64,000 bases of DNA, taken from NCBI GenBank assembly GCA_945898045.1, contig CAMDGG010000001.1, positions 1 to 64,000 of the forward strand, given 5' to 3'. Both the position numbers and the translations under genes were made by a program. Each line of letters opens with the position of its first letter. The stretch's first letter is position 1. The stretch comes from a bacterium UBP8_UBA817. Its GTDB lineage: Bacteria; Margulisbacteria; Marinamargulisbacteria; SXXA01; SICP01. The notes beneath the pieces are model-generated. The model was given only the letters and a program-made list of their open reading frames with translations. It did not search any database and was not told the DNA's origin. This document shows, one piece after another, positions 33,304 through 41,461 of this stretch.

Positions 33304-33864
33304 CTAAGCGAATTTTGCCAAAGTAATACCTAGATTAAGGACTCCCTGTTGTTGCTTAGAATCTAGCAACGCGCCAGTTTCATCAAAGGCTTTTGATGCG
33401 AATGGAATGCATAGTTGCTCTGGCAATACGATCATGCCAAAGTTGGCCAGTAGCATCCTAAGAAAAACAAGTCCACGTATACCCCCTAACTGGCCTGGTG
33501 ATGTTGACATAATCACTACCGGTTTTCCCTTGAACACACGTAAGGCAGAATCATTTTCGCCTTCTGATCTTGAAGCCCAATCGAGAGCATTTTTCAATAA
33601 GGGACTAAAGGCACCATTGTACTCTGGCGAAGCGATGAGAAAGGCATCATGTTGATCTAGTAACGCTTTGAATTCTCGCACTTTTTCTGGCATGCCTTGT
33701 TCCTTTTCAAGATCTTCATTAAAGAGCGGTATGTCGTAGTCGACAAGATCTATCAGTGTCACTTTAGCACCGGCAGCCTCTGCGCCTTGAGCTGCAATTT
33801 TGATTAATTTTTTATTGAAAGACTCTTTTCTTGAGCTTCCTGCGAAGGCGAGTATTTTGATCAT
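33304..33864 (-). CDS. NAD(P)H-dependent FMN reductase family protein (start moved to internal Met)
   Basis: 'MIKILAFAGSSRKESFNKKLIKIAAQGAEAAGA', 'DAFLIASPEYNGAFSPLLKNALDWAS'; start at 33864 preferred because the track start at 33897 lies in a terminator hairpin. Confidence 0.88.
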   Translation of the reverse strand: MIKILAFAGSSRKESFNKKLIKIAAQGAEAAGAKVTLIDLVDYDIPLFNEDLEKEQGMPEKVREFKALLDQHDAFLIASPEYNGAFSPLLKNALDWASRSEGENDSALRVFKGKPVVIMSTSPGQLGGIRGLVFLRMLLANFGMIVLPEQLCIPFASKAFDETGALLDSKQQQGVLNLGITLAKFA

Positions 33865-33881
33865 TTTATTTTCCTTTTGCA

Positions 33882-33914
33882 ACAAAAAAGCCCGCATTTC
33901 TGCAGGCTTTTGGA
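33882..33914 (-). terminator. Rho-independent terminator following tRNA-fMet
   Basis: Minus strand AAAAGCCTGCA GAAA TGCGGGCTTTTTTG: GC-rich stem followed by T run. Confidence 0.8.
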
Positions 33915-33922
33915 ATTATATT

Positions 33923-33997
33923 TGGTAGCGGGGACAGGACTCGAACCTGCGACCTTCGGGTTATGAGCCCGACAAGCTACCACTGCTCCACCCCGCG
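33923..33997 (-). tRNA. Initiator tRNA-fMet (CAT), CCA encoded
   Basis: CGCGGGG TG GAGC...TCGGG CTCATAA CCCGA...GCAGG TTCGAGT CCTGT CCCCGCT A CCA; three G-C pairs in anticodon stem and unpaired position 1 (C1/T72). Confidence 0.93.
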
Positions 33998-34044
33998 TCG
34001 TTATAGATAGAGAGGCGTTATGTTAACAGAGAATTAGATTGAGT

Positions 34045-34608
34045 TCAACTTAAGAAATTTTTGAGTATGTCCTTTCCGTTAATTGTGAGAATGGATTCTG
34101 GATGGAATTGTATGCCTTCTAGAGGATATTTTTTGTGGCGGACGCCCATGATGATGTTGTCGTTTGTCCAAGCTGTGATTTCTAATTCGGGGGAGAGGGT
34201 TTCTTTTTCTAGTACTAGGGAATGGTAGCGGGTGGCAGCGAAAGGGTTTGGGAGTCCTTTAAAAAGGTCCTTGCCGTCGTGGTACATTTCGGAGGTTTTT
34301 CCGTGCATTAAATAGGGAGCGTGAATGACGCGGGTTCCGAAGACATTTCCGATCGCTTGATGACCTAGGCAAACGCCTAGAATGGGGATGGTTTTGTGGA
34401 ATTGTTTAATGACTTCTTGGGAAATACCGGCATCTTCTGGACGGCCTGGGCCTGGAGAAATAACGAGATGGGTGGGGCGTTTTTCTTGAATTTCTTCGAT
34501 TGTTATTTTGTCGTTTCTATAGACGACAGGACCTGCGCCTAGCTCGCCTAGATATTGGACCAGGTTATAGGTGAAGGAATCATAGTTATCGATGACGATT
34601 ACAGACAT
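34045..34608 (-). CDS. trpG: Anthranilate/aminodeoxychorismate synthase component II
   Basis: Class I GATase 'VISPGPGRPEDAGIS', 'ILGVCLGHQAIG', 'GIQFHPES'. Confidence 0.92.
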   Translation of the reverse strand: MSVIVIDNYDSFTYNLVQYLGELGAGPVVYRNDKITIEEIQEKRPTHLVISPGPGRPEDAGISQEVIKQFHKTIPILGVCLGHQAIGNVFGTRVIHAPYLMHGKTSEMYHDGKDLFKGLPNPFAATRYHSLVLEKETLSPELEITAWTNDNIIMGVRHKKYPLEGIQFHPESILTINGKDILKNFLS

Positions 34609-36002
34609 GCCTGTAGGACTCCTTTGGCTTTGTTACGTGATTCTTCATATTCTAAGTCTGGATCTGAGTCTGCGACGAGGCCTGCCCCCGCCTGAATATA
34701 AAGTGTATTGTTTTTGGCTAGAATCGTTCGAATGATAATGCAGAGATCCATATTGCCTCGAAAGTCGATGTACCCTAATGCACCACCATAAAGCCCCCGT
34801 TGTTCGGGCTCTAAGTTTTCGATGATTTGCATGGCTCTTATTTTTGGTGCGCCGCTTAATGTTCCAGCCGGAAACGTGGCTTTAAAGAGATCGAAACCAT
34901 TTTTATCAGGACGCAAAGTACCTTGAATGGTTGAGACCATGTGTAGCACATGAGAATAGGCCTCTATAGACATTAAGTCTGTTGTTTGGATTGAGTTGAA
35001 TTCACACACTCTTCCCAAGTCATTTCGGCCCAGATCAACTAGCATGAGGTGTTCGGCACATTCTTTGGGATCTTGTTTTAGATCTGCGATTAGTGCGTCT
35101 TCTTGGCCATGCATTCTGGGTCGAGTGCCTGCAATAGGTCGTACAGTTGCGATGCCTTCTTCTAGCCTTACTAAGATTTCGGGCGAAGATCCAATAATGT
35201 GGTAGTCACCAAAATCGAAGAAATACATGTAGGGTGAGGGGTTAATGCTTCTAAGTTTTCGATAGATGTCCATGGGATTTTTTTTGCTTTTTATTTTGAA
35301 TTTTTGAGAGAGCACTAACTGAAAAATGTCACCTTCGTAGATATGTTTTTTAACTTGGGCAATTTGCGCTTTAAATGTGGCTTCGTCATAGTTTGACTCT
35401 ACATATGAAAAAGGATCTTCTATTGTTTCTGTTGGGGTGAGGATAGCAGATGTTGGCAGTGATTTCTTAAGTGATTCTTCTAGCGCATCTAATCGTTTTT
35501 CTGCCTCTACTAGAAGATTGTCTTGGACAAGAGTGACTAGAATTAATTCGCGCTTGGCGTGGTCGAAAACAACGATTGATTGTGGAAATAAAAATTGAGC
35601 AATTGGAAAAGAGCTCCCTGGCTTTTCAGATCTCTGAATTGACTCGATGTCATGAATCACTTCCCAAGAGAAAAACCCAACTGCACCTCCGATGAACGGG
35701 GGAAGATCAGGATGCTTTTCCATATGATAACGAGAAATAATGGACTCCAATCCGTCTATGGCACCTAAAGGCAAGCTAGTTCTTTTCTTATTCTCGAAAA
35801 TGGCTGTGCCTTCTGTAGTTGTGAGCATGGTGAGAAAAGGGTCCAGCCCAATGAATGAATAACGGGCTACCTGTTCTCCTCCGATGACACTTTCTAGGAG
35901 AAAGCTATTGGGACGCTGAAGTTTTAGATAGACAGAAACAGGTGTATCTAAATCTGCGATGAGCTTTCTATAAATAGGTGTCAGAACAATGGGATTAGAC
36001 AT
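34599..36002 (-). CDS. trpE: Anthranilate synthase component I
   Basis: 'YEGDIFQLVLSQKF', 'SPEILVRLEEGIATVRPIAGTRPR', 'LVDLGRNDLGRVCE', 'FPAGTLSGAPKIRAMQII'. Confidence 0.92.
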   Translation of the reverse strand: MSNPIVLTPIYRKLIADLDTPVSVYLKLQRPNSFLLESVIGGEQVARYSFIGLDPFLTMLTTTEGTAIFENKKRTSLPLGAIDGLESIISRYHMEKHPDLPPFIGGAVGFFSWEVIHDIESIQRSEKPGSSFPIAQFLFPQSIVVFDHAKRELILVTLVQDNLLVEAEKRLDALEESLKKSLPTSAILTPTETIEDPFSYVESNYDEATFKAQIAQVKKHIYEGDIFQLVLSQKFKIKSKKNPMDIYRKLRSINPSPYMYFFDFGDYHIIGSSPEILVRLEEGIATVRPIAGTRPRMHGQEDALIADLKQDPKECAEHLMLVDLGRNDLGRVCEFNSIQTTDLMSIEAYSHVLHMVSTIQGTLRPDKNGFDLFKATFPAGTLSGAPKIRAMQIIENLEPEQRGLYGGALGYIDFRGNMDLCIIIRTILAKNNTLYIQAGAGLVADSDPDLEYEESRNKAKGVLQACL

Positions 36003-37026
36003 GGTGATTAATTAATTTAGAAAAGGGCTCTACTACACTCCCTACGGATAGAAAGCTGTCTTTAATATAAGTATAGGGACCTATTTTCCCCCCTGTTTCT
36101 ATCGTTGTTTTTCCTGTTAAGGTTGTGAAGGGATGGATAATGGTGTCCTGCCCGACAGACACCGTGGAATCAATAAATGTGCTTGCCGGATCAATAATAG
36201 TGACGCCCTCTTGCATGAGCCTGGAATTATTTTTTTGGTAAATAATCTGATTAATTTTTGCAAGGTCCATACGGGTATTAATTCCAATAGCTTGATCTGA
36301 ATCTTCTGCACAATAGGCCTCTACAACGGAGCCTTTCTCTTTGAGAATGTGAATGGCATCAGTTAGATAATATTCGTGTTGATTATTGTTGGTTGTAATT
36401 AGCTTTAGGGCATCGCATAATGCGCGTTTTTGGAAGGCATAGATTCCGGTATTAATTTCTGTAATTCTCAACTCTTCTTCTGTACAGTCCTTGGCTTCTT
36501 TTATTCCGATGACGGTTCCCATTTTTCCTCTGAGAATACGGCCGTAACTTCCGGGATCTTGCATTTCTGTGCTGAGAATACTCGCTTCGGCATTGGATTC
36601 CAGGTGAATATTAAGTAGATTTTGCAGGGTTTCTAGCTCTATCAACGGGCAATCTCCGGCCAGTATGACCAGCGTTTCATCTTTATTCGTATCAAGATAA
36701 GGAGCGACCTGCATTACGGCGTGTCCAGTGCCTAGCTGCTCTTCTTGATGAACAAATTGGATTTTTGGATTTTGGATCCGTTTTTTTACCAATTCGGCCT
36801 GATGTCCTACGACGACAAAGATTTCATTAACATGGCTACTCAGAACTGTGTCAACGACGTGTTCTAGAACGGCTTTTCCAGCAACATCGTGCAAAACTTT
36901 TAGTGTGTCGGATTTCATCCGACTTCCTTTTCCTGCTGCGAGAATAATAGCTTTTAGTGTCATAAAGAGAACTCTCCCCATTTTGGTGTTAGTTATGATA
37001 GTATCATTTGATAGGTTTAAAGACAA
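35995..37026 (-). CDS. glmU: GlmU-like UDP-GlcNAc pyrophosphorylase, short (acetyltransferase domain largely missing)
   Basis: 'AIILAAGKGSRMKSDTLKVLHDVAGKAVLEHVV', 'LAGDCPLIELETL', 'EYYLTDAIHIL'; ORF ends early in the left-handed beta-helix. Confidence 0.88.
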   Translation of the reverse strand: MSLNLSNDTIITNTKMGRVLFMTLKAIILAAGKGSRMKSDTLKVLHDVAGKAVLEHVVDTVLSSHVNEIFVVVGHQAELVKKRIQNPKIQFVHQEEQLGTGHAVMQVAPYLDTNKDETLVILAGDCPLIELETLQNLLNIHLESNAEASILSTEMQDPGSYGRILRGKMGTVIGIKEAKDCTEEELRITEINTGIYAFQKRALCDALKLITTNNNQHEYYLTDAIHILKEKGSVVEAYCAEDSDQAIGINTRMDLAKINQIIYQKNNSRLMQEGVTIIDPASTFIDSTVSVGQDTIIHPFTTLTGKTTIETGGKIGPYTYIKDSFLSVGSVVEPFSKLINHHV

Positions 37027-37043
37027 AACGAGGTGTTAATCAA

Positions 37044-37595
37044 ATGAAAATTATCGTCAAGACACACAATGTTAAGCTCACAAAATCTCTAAAAGAATAT
37101 GCTACAAAGAAGATGGAAAAATTAACAAAGTTTTTTGATAACATACAAGATGTTGTTGTAGAACTTCATATGGAAGATACTGCAGCCATTAACCAACGTC
37201 AGCTTGCGCTAGTGACAGTTCATGCGTCTGGCACCGTAATTCGTGCAGAAGAAACGTCTCAGGATTTATATGCGAGTATCGATTTGGTTTTTGACAATTT
37301 AGGCAGACAGCTGCGCAAACATAAAGAACGTCTTCGGGATCACAAAAAAGATTTACCTGGAAAACGTCTTATAGCGGATTCTTCTGACGAAGTTTCAGTC
37401 AAAAAAAGCAAGATGCCTTCTGCTTTTTCCCCTGATGACTTATTTGAGCCCAAACCTCTCGAAATTGAAGAAGCTTCTCGCCAAATGAGAGAAAATCGTC
37501 TTCCGTTTTTGGTATTTCGAAATTTCAAAACAGAGAAGATTAATGTTGTCTATCCAACAGGCACTTCTTCTTTTGGAATTATTGATCCCGCTTAA
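37044..37595 (+). CDS. hpf: Ribosome hibernation-promoting factor, long form
   Basis: 'VKTHNVKLTKSLKEYATKKMEKLTKFFDN', C-terminal 'LPFLVFRNFKTEKINVVY'; start at 37044 behind 'acgaggtg' preferred over 37008. Confidence 0.92.
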   Translation: MKIIVKTHNVKLTKSLKEYATKKMEKLTKFFDNIQDVVVELHMEDTAAINQRQLALVTVHASGTVIRAEETSQDLYASIDLVFDNLGRQLRKHKERLRDHKKDLPGKRLIADSSDEVSVKKSKMPSAFSPDDLFEPKPLEIEEASRQMRENRLPFLVFRNFKTEKINVVYPTGTSSFGIIDPA

Positions 37596-38462
37596 TTAAG
37601 CCACCAATTTACTCAGCAAGTCGTTAACAATTTTGTTGACGTCTTGCAGGGCCCCCTGTAGCGCAGAAAAACCTCTATTCAGCAGATTCATGTCCAATGC
37701 AACTTGCGCCACTCTGATATTAGAAGATTCTAACGATGCCCCCAAAATCTGGCCCAATCCATCTTCTCCTGCAGTGACAGGTGTTTGGGCTAGTCCTGAC
37801 GCCACAGTACTTTTTAGCGCCCCCCCATCGACCAATACCAGGCCTTGTCTATTTTGAAAGGTGGTTATAGCAAGTTTATAGAGCGGGGCTTGCTCTGGCG
37901 GCGTAGTTCCGCCGGCGATCGCATCTTTTTCTGCCTGGAAATTACTCACTAAAACACCACCATCTTTGAAGCCAATGTCTTTATTCCCATCTGTTTCAAT
38001 GGGGACAAGCGTACGATTTACAGGGGTTCCGTTTTTGTCTACTTTGAATCCAAATACTTTTCGTCCAAATGAATCCACCACAAATTGATTGTTAAAATCT
38101 ACTTGGAAGCGTCCGGCACGGGTATACGATTTTTGTGACTGCGCATCAAATTGTGACGCAGAATCCGATAGGATAAAAAATCCGTCCCCCGAAATAGCAA
38201 CATCCATACCTGTACCAAATCCGATATTACCTTGTGCATAGTCCGTACTCGTTGTGCCCAACGTCATGCTTGAGCCAGATTGAATAGGATTAGTGGTGTC
38301 CGTTCCCATTGACTCTACCTTACTAAAAACCGTAGTGAAGGAAGCAAACGAATATTTGTAACCAGGGGTGTTGAAATTATTAGAGTTTGAGATGGCAATT
38401 TTTAGGCCACTTTCGAGTGCTGATAGCGCGTTTCCTATTTGTTTATATAAATCTAGTATCAT
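37596..38462 (-). CDS. Flagellar hook/rod-type basal body protein (FlgE/FlgF/FlgG family)
   Basis: 'IGNALSALESGLKIAISNSNNFNTPGYKYSFASF', 'GTGMDVAISGDGFFILSD...YTRAGRFQVDFNNQFVVDSFGRKVFGF', 'LESSNIRVAQVALDMNLLNRGFSALQ'. Confidence 0.9.
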   Translation of the reverse strand: MILDLYKQIGNALSALESGLKIAISNSNNFNTPGYKYSFASFTTVFSKVESMGTDTTNPIQSGSSMTLGTTSTDYAQGNIGFGTGMDVAISGDGFFILSDSASQFDAQSQKSYTRAGRFQVDFNNQFVVDSFGRKVFGFKVDKNGTPVNRTLVPIETDGNKDIGFKDGGVLVSNFQAEKDAIAGGTTPPEQAPLYKLAITTFQNRQGLVLVDGGALKSTVASGLAQTPVTAGEDGLGQILGASLESSNIRVAQVALDMNLLNRGFSALQGALQDVNKIVNDLLSKLVA

Positions 38463-38480
38463 GATTGTTTCTCCTTTGTT

Positions 38481-40334
38481 TTATGCCGCTTCGATAATGG
38501 TGGTTTCTGAATTAAATGAAATTGTCTGAGATGTTTCTATATGTTCACCCAAGCCAGACTCTTGCTTGAGTCGATTGAGAATCGCTAAATACTCTTTCTT
38601 CTTCCTACTTAAATAAACGTCTCCCGGATTTGCTTCTAAGTGTACACTGAGTTTAAGATATTCTTCTTTAATGATAGAAAACATACTGCTGTTTACTTGA
38701 TCTCGTATGGCAAGCATATCTTTTTTGGGCATCGAAGCGCCTAGGTTTTTCAATCCTTTTAGTGCTAGTTTTAATTTTTTTTGAACCAATGCAAAAGCGG
38801 GTCCTTGGAGAGAGGGTAATGTTGCTTTTTCTTCCATGGCTTCTTTAAAAAGATCCATGAGTCTTAGGCGAGCCAGACCTTCTCCCTCTTGTTGTAACTT
38901 TTTATAGGCTGGTTCTGAGTTTAATTTTTTCTTAAGCTTGTTAAGCTTAAACCTAATTTCTATGTTTGAGCGAAGATCCAACTGAACAGACTTTTGTAAA
39001 AACAAGGTGCGGATATCATCTTCTAAACCGTCTATCGATGTTTCTGGAGCTTGCTGTTGTTGTCTTTTTGAATTTCCACCCGATTGACGTCGTGGATCCG
39101 TATCAATCATCCCAGGAATTTCGGGCGCTCTGAAGCCGGCCGCTCCCCAATCTTCAAGTTTTTTACCGATTGTTTTCATATATGCAGCGCTGTCAAATTT
39201 TGCAATACTGGCAATTTCATTAAAGCGATTAAAGGCTTTAACAAGTTCTTCTGGAGAACCCCCTTTCGCCTTAGATTCAATAATTGTATTGTCTAGTTCG
39301 TTTGCAATAAAGTTCCTCATATCCGCTTTGGCATCTTCCTTGACCTCTTGCATATTGGATCGCCCTGGACCAAATACACCCTTTAAACCGGCTAGATCTG
39401 CCAAACTTTCCATTTCATTACTTTTGTGAATCGCTTCTAACGTAATTTTATTGTCGTAGCTTAATGCCAGTTTAATAAAACTATCTTTTAGTTTTTGCTT
39501 AAAATCTTGATGAAGCGTGCGGCGAATAGTACCCTCTAAATTGCTCAACTTACTAGGAGAAAGGCCCTCGGTGAGCAATTTCTCCTTAAGGTGTCTCGCT
39601 TGATCTTGCTTCTGTTGTGTTGGGGAAAGAATGGTTTCGGCCAAAGTAGTAAGGTACTTTGTAACCACTTCTGTAGTTTCTATATCTGCCGTGCCCGTTT
39701 CTTGTTTTTCAGTCTTCTTTAATTCGGTTGCGGCAGCTTGCGCCAAGACAGCTTGTAGAGGAGGTTTTTTTGCCATTTCTTGGGCCGTATGCAGATTACC
39801 TTGAGAGTCTTTTTGTGCTTCAGTTGGCTTGCCTTGTGGATTAGTTTGTTTTTCTAGGAGTAGCTTTTTGAGGTCATTAGGTAAGTGAGCCTCTTCTTTT
39901 TTACGATCTTTACTAAGAACGACGCTATCTTCGGTTTTTTCTTTGTATTCATCCTGAAAATGTTTTTCCACTGTTCTGGCAATTTCTTTTTCTAATCCTT
40001 TCGGCATAAATTGATTGTGCTGCGTACCAGACTTTGCCAATTTTCGACTCATTTCTTGTAAAAGTTCATTAGGCGAAACATCTTCTTCAAGCGCAGCAAC
40101 AGATGTTGATGTTTCTGAAAATCTTTTTTCTTGTTTTCGCTTCCGTTTGATATCTTTTTCACTTTCTTGTCCAGAGACGACCTTTTCTTCACCATGTATA
40201 GTTTGGTTTACGTCTTCTTCGTTAAACAAATGGGACTTCATACTGTCATCATTTGCTTCGGTTTTATTGAGGGGCATTATGGAGCCGGCGTTATGCTCGA
40301 TGATGTTTCGGAGATTAGTTGGCTGGACGTTCAT
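38481..40334 (-). CDS. Uncharacterised, highly charged helical protein
   Basis: 617-aa ORF, E/K/Q-rich, no Cys; same strand and spacing as hook-like gene; no family recognised. Confidence 0.7.
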   Translation of the reverse strand: MNVQPTNLRNIIEHNAGSIMPLNKTEANDDSMKSHLFNEEDVNQTIHGEEKVVSGQESEKDIKRKRKQEKRFSETSTSVAALEEDVSPNELLQEMSRKLAKSGTQHNQFMPKGLEKEIARTVEKHFQDEYKEKTEDSVVLSKDRKKEEAHLPNDLKKLLLEKQTNPQGKPTEAQKDSQGNLHTAQEMAKKPPLQAVLAQAAATELKKTEKQETGTADIETTEVVTKYLTTLAETILSPTQQKQDQARHLKEKLLTEGLSPSKLSNLEGTIRRTLHQDFKQKLKDSFIKLALSYDNKITLEAIHKSNEMESLADLAGLKGVFGPGRSNMQEVKEDAKADMRNFIANELDNTIIESKAKGGSPEELVKAFNRFNEIASIAKFDSAAYMKTIGKKLEDWGAAGFRAPEIPGMIDTDPRRQSGGNSKRQQQQAPETSIDGLEDDIRTLFLQKSVQLDLRSNIEIRFKLNKLKKKLNSEPAYKKLQQEGEGLARLRLMDLFKEAMEEKATLPSLQGPAFALVQKKLKLALKGLKNLGASMPKKDMLAIRDQVNSSMFSIIKEEYLKLSVHLEANPGDVYLSRKKKEYLAILNRLKQESGLGEHIETSQTISFNSETTIIEAA

Positions 40335-40355
40335 GATGGAATTTCCTCTATTACC

Positions 40356-40622
40356 CTAGGCCTGAAACGACCGATTTTGCTTTACTTTCAATCTTTTCAA
40401 CCCAATTTGCATCAGAATCTTATCTTTTTTGCTTAAGTCCAAAACATCCTCGAGTTTGGCTTGATACAATTTGAGGCGATGTTCTGTTTTATTAATGTAC
40501 ATATCCAGTCTTTTTATTTTCTTCTGAATTTCTTTCGCACTAACGGTCGGGTCTTGTCCATCCGTAAATTCGACCAAGACACTTGCTGATTTCACAGTCT
40601 CTTTTTTAGGTGCTGATGTCAT
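40356..40622 (-). CDS. Uncharacterised small coiled-coil protein
   Basis: 88 aa, 'VSAKEIQKKIKRLDMYINKTEHRLKLYQAKLEDVLDL'; overlaps next gene by 4 nt. Confidence 0.6.
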   Translation of the reverse strand: MTSAPKKETVKSASVLVEFTDGQDPTVSAKEIQKKIKRLDMYINKTEHRLKLYQAKLEDVLDLSKKDKILMQIGLKRLKVKQNRSFQA

Positions 40623-41461
40623 GTTCCCACTTCTTGTATTAAGAACTCATATTGATAGGCCAATGCGTCTCGTTCTTGCTTAAATTCTTCTTTTATTTTT
40701 TTCATTTGCTTGATTCTTTCTTCTAAGAACCTGGATTTAGACCAGTAATTTGGTTTGCCAAGCAACGTCATTTGTTGCATGAGTTGCTGTTGTGCCTCTG
40801 CGTACATAGCCAAGCTTTTTTTTGATTTCCTGCTTTTCCCATGCAATAGTTCTGTTAGCTCCATATTATATATATTTTCGCCCATATTATTTAGATTTTC
40901 TTCACTTGCGCCCTCTAGTGCTTTTTTTTGCATGATTTGAAGCTCTTCCGGAGTGACGCCCATAGCGGTGAGCATTTGTCCAATGAGCCCTACTTTAAAT
41001 TGCGCGTATTTGGACAAAAAGAAATTGGAGGATTTGGCCTGCACTGTGTTTTGCATGTAGGTTTGTTGGAGCTGAGATAGCTTTGGAGAGAAATCGATTT
41101 TTTGTCCAAACAATTTTAGTATTGTATTGCCGTCGTTTTTAAGATCCACCGAGGTTAATAATGGATCTTTCAAGGCCGCTTTCAATTCGTATTTACCCTC
41201 TTCGTTTTTAGACCATTTGGTATTACCAATAGAGACATTGTCCTCTCGTGGATCCGATTTTTTATCAAGGGCGGTGGCCACCTGTTCTTTGGTTTCTTTT
41301 TCTACCTTTGCGAGCTGATCGCTTTGGGACGCTAGTTGTTTGGTGGCTTCTTCTTTTTGGACTTTGAGTGTTTCCTGTAATTTTTCGTAGTACGGATTTG
41401 CACTCATTTTTTGGGCTGAGGGTCGAGATAACGAGGTACTCCCTATTCGGGTGTCGCTCAT
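40619..41461 (-). CDS. Uncharacterised helical protein
   Basis: 280 aa, no Cys, 4-nt overlaps on both sides indicate an operon; no family recognised. Confidence 0.65.
   Translation of the reverse strand: MSDTRIGSTSLSRPSAQKMSANPYYEKLQETLKVQKEEATKQLASQSDQLAKVEKETKEQVATALDKKSDPREDNVSIGNTKWSKNEEGKYELKAALKDPLLTSVDLKNDGNTILKLFGQKIDFSPKLSQLQQTYMQNTVQAKSSNFFLSKYAQFKVGLIGQMLTAMGVTPEELQIMQKKALEGASEENLNNMGENIYNMELTELLHGKSRKSKKSLAMYAEAQQQLMQQMTLLGKPNYWSKSRFLEERIKQMKKIKEEFKQERDALAYQYEFLIQEVGT

Noticed and set aside
33865-33897. Track start of the FMN reductase at 33897
   Set aside because: Would begin inside the terminator hairpin after tRNA-fMet; Met at 33864 starts the conserved flavodoxin-like fold
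37008-37043. Track start of hpf at 37008
   Set aside because: Internal ATG at 37044 has a better RBS and begins the conserved HPF N-terminus
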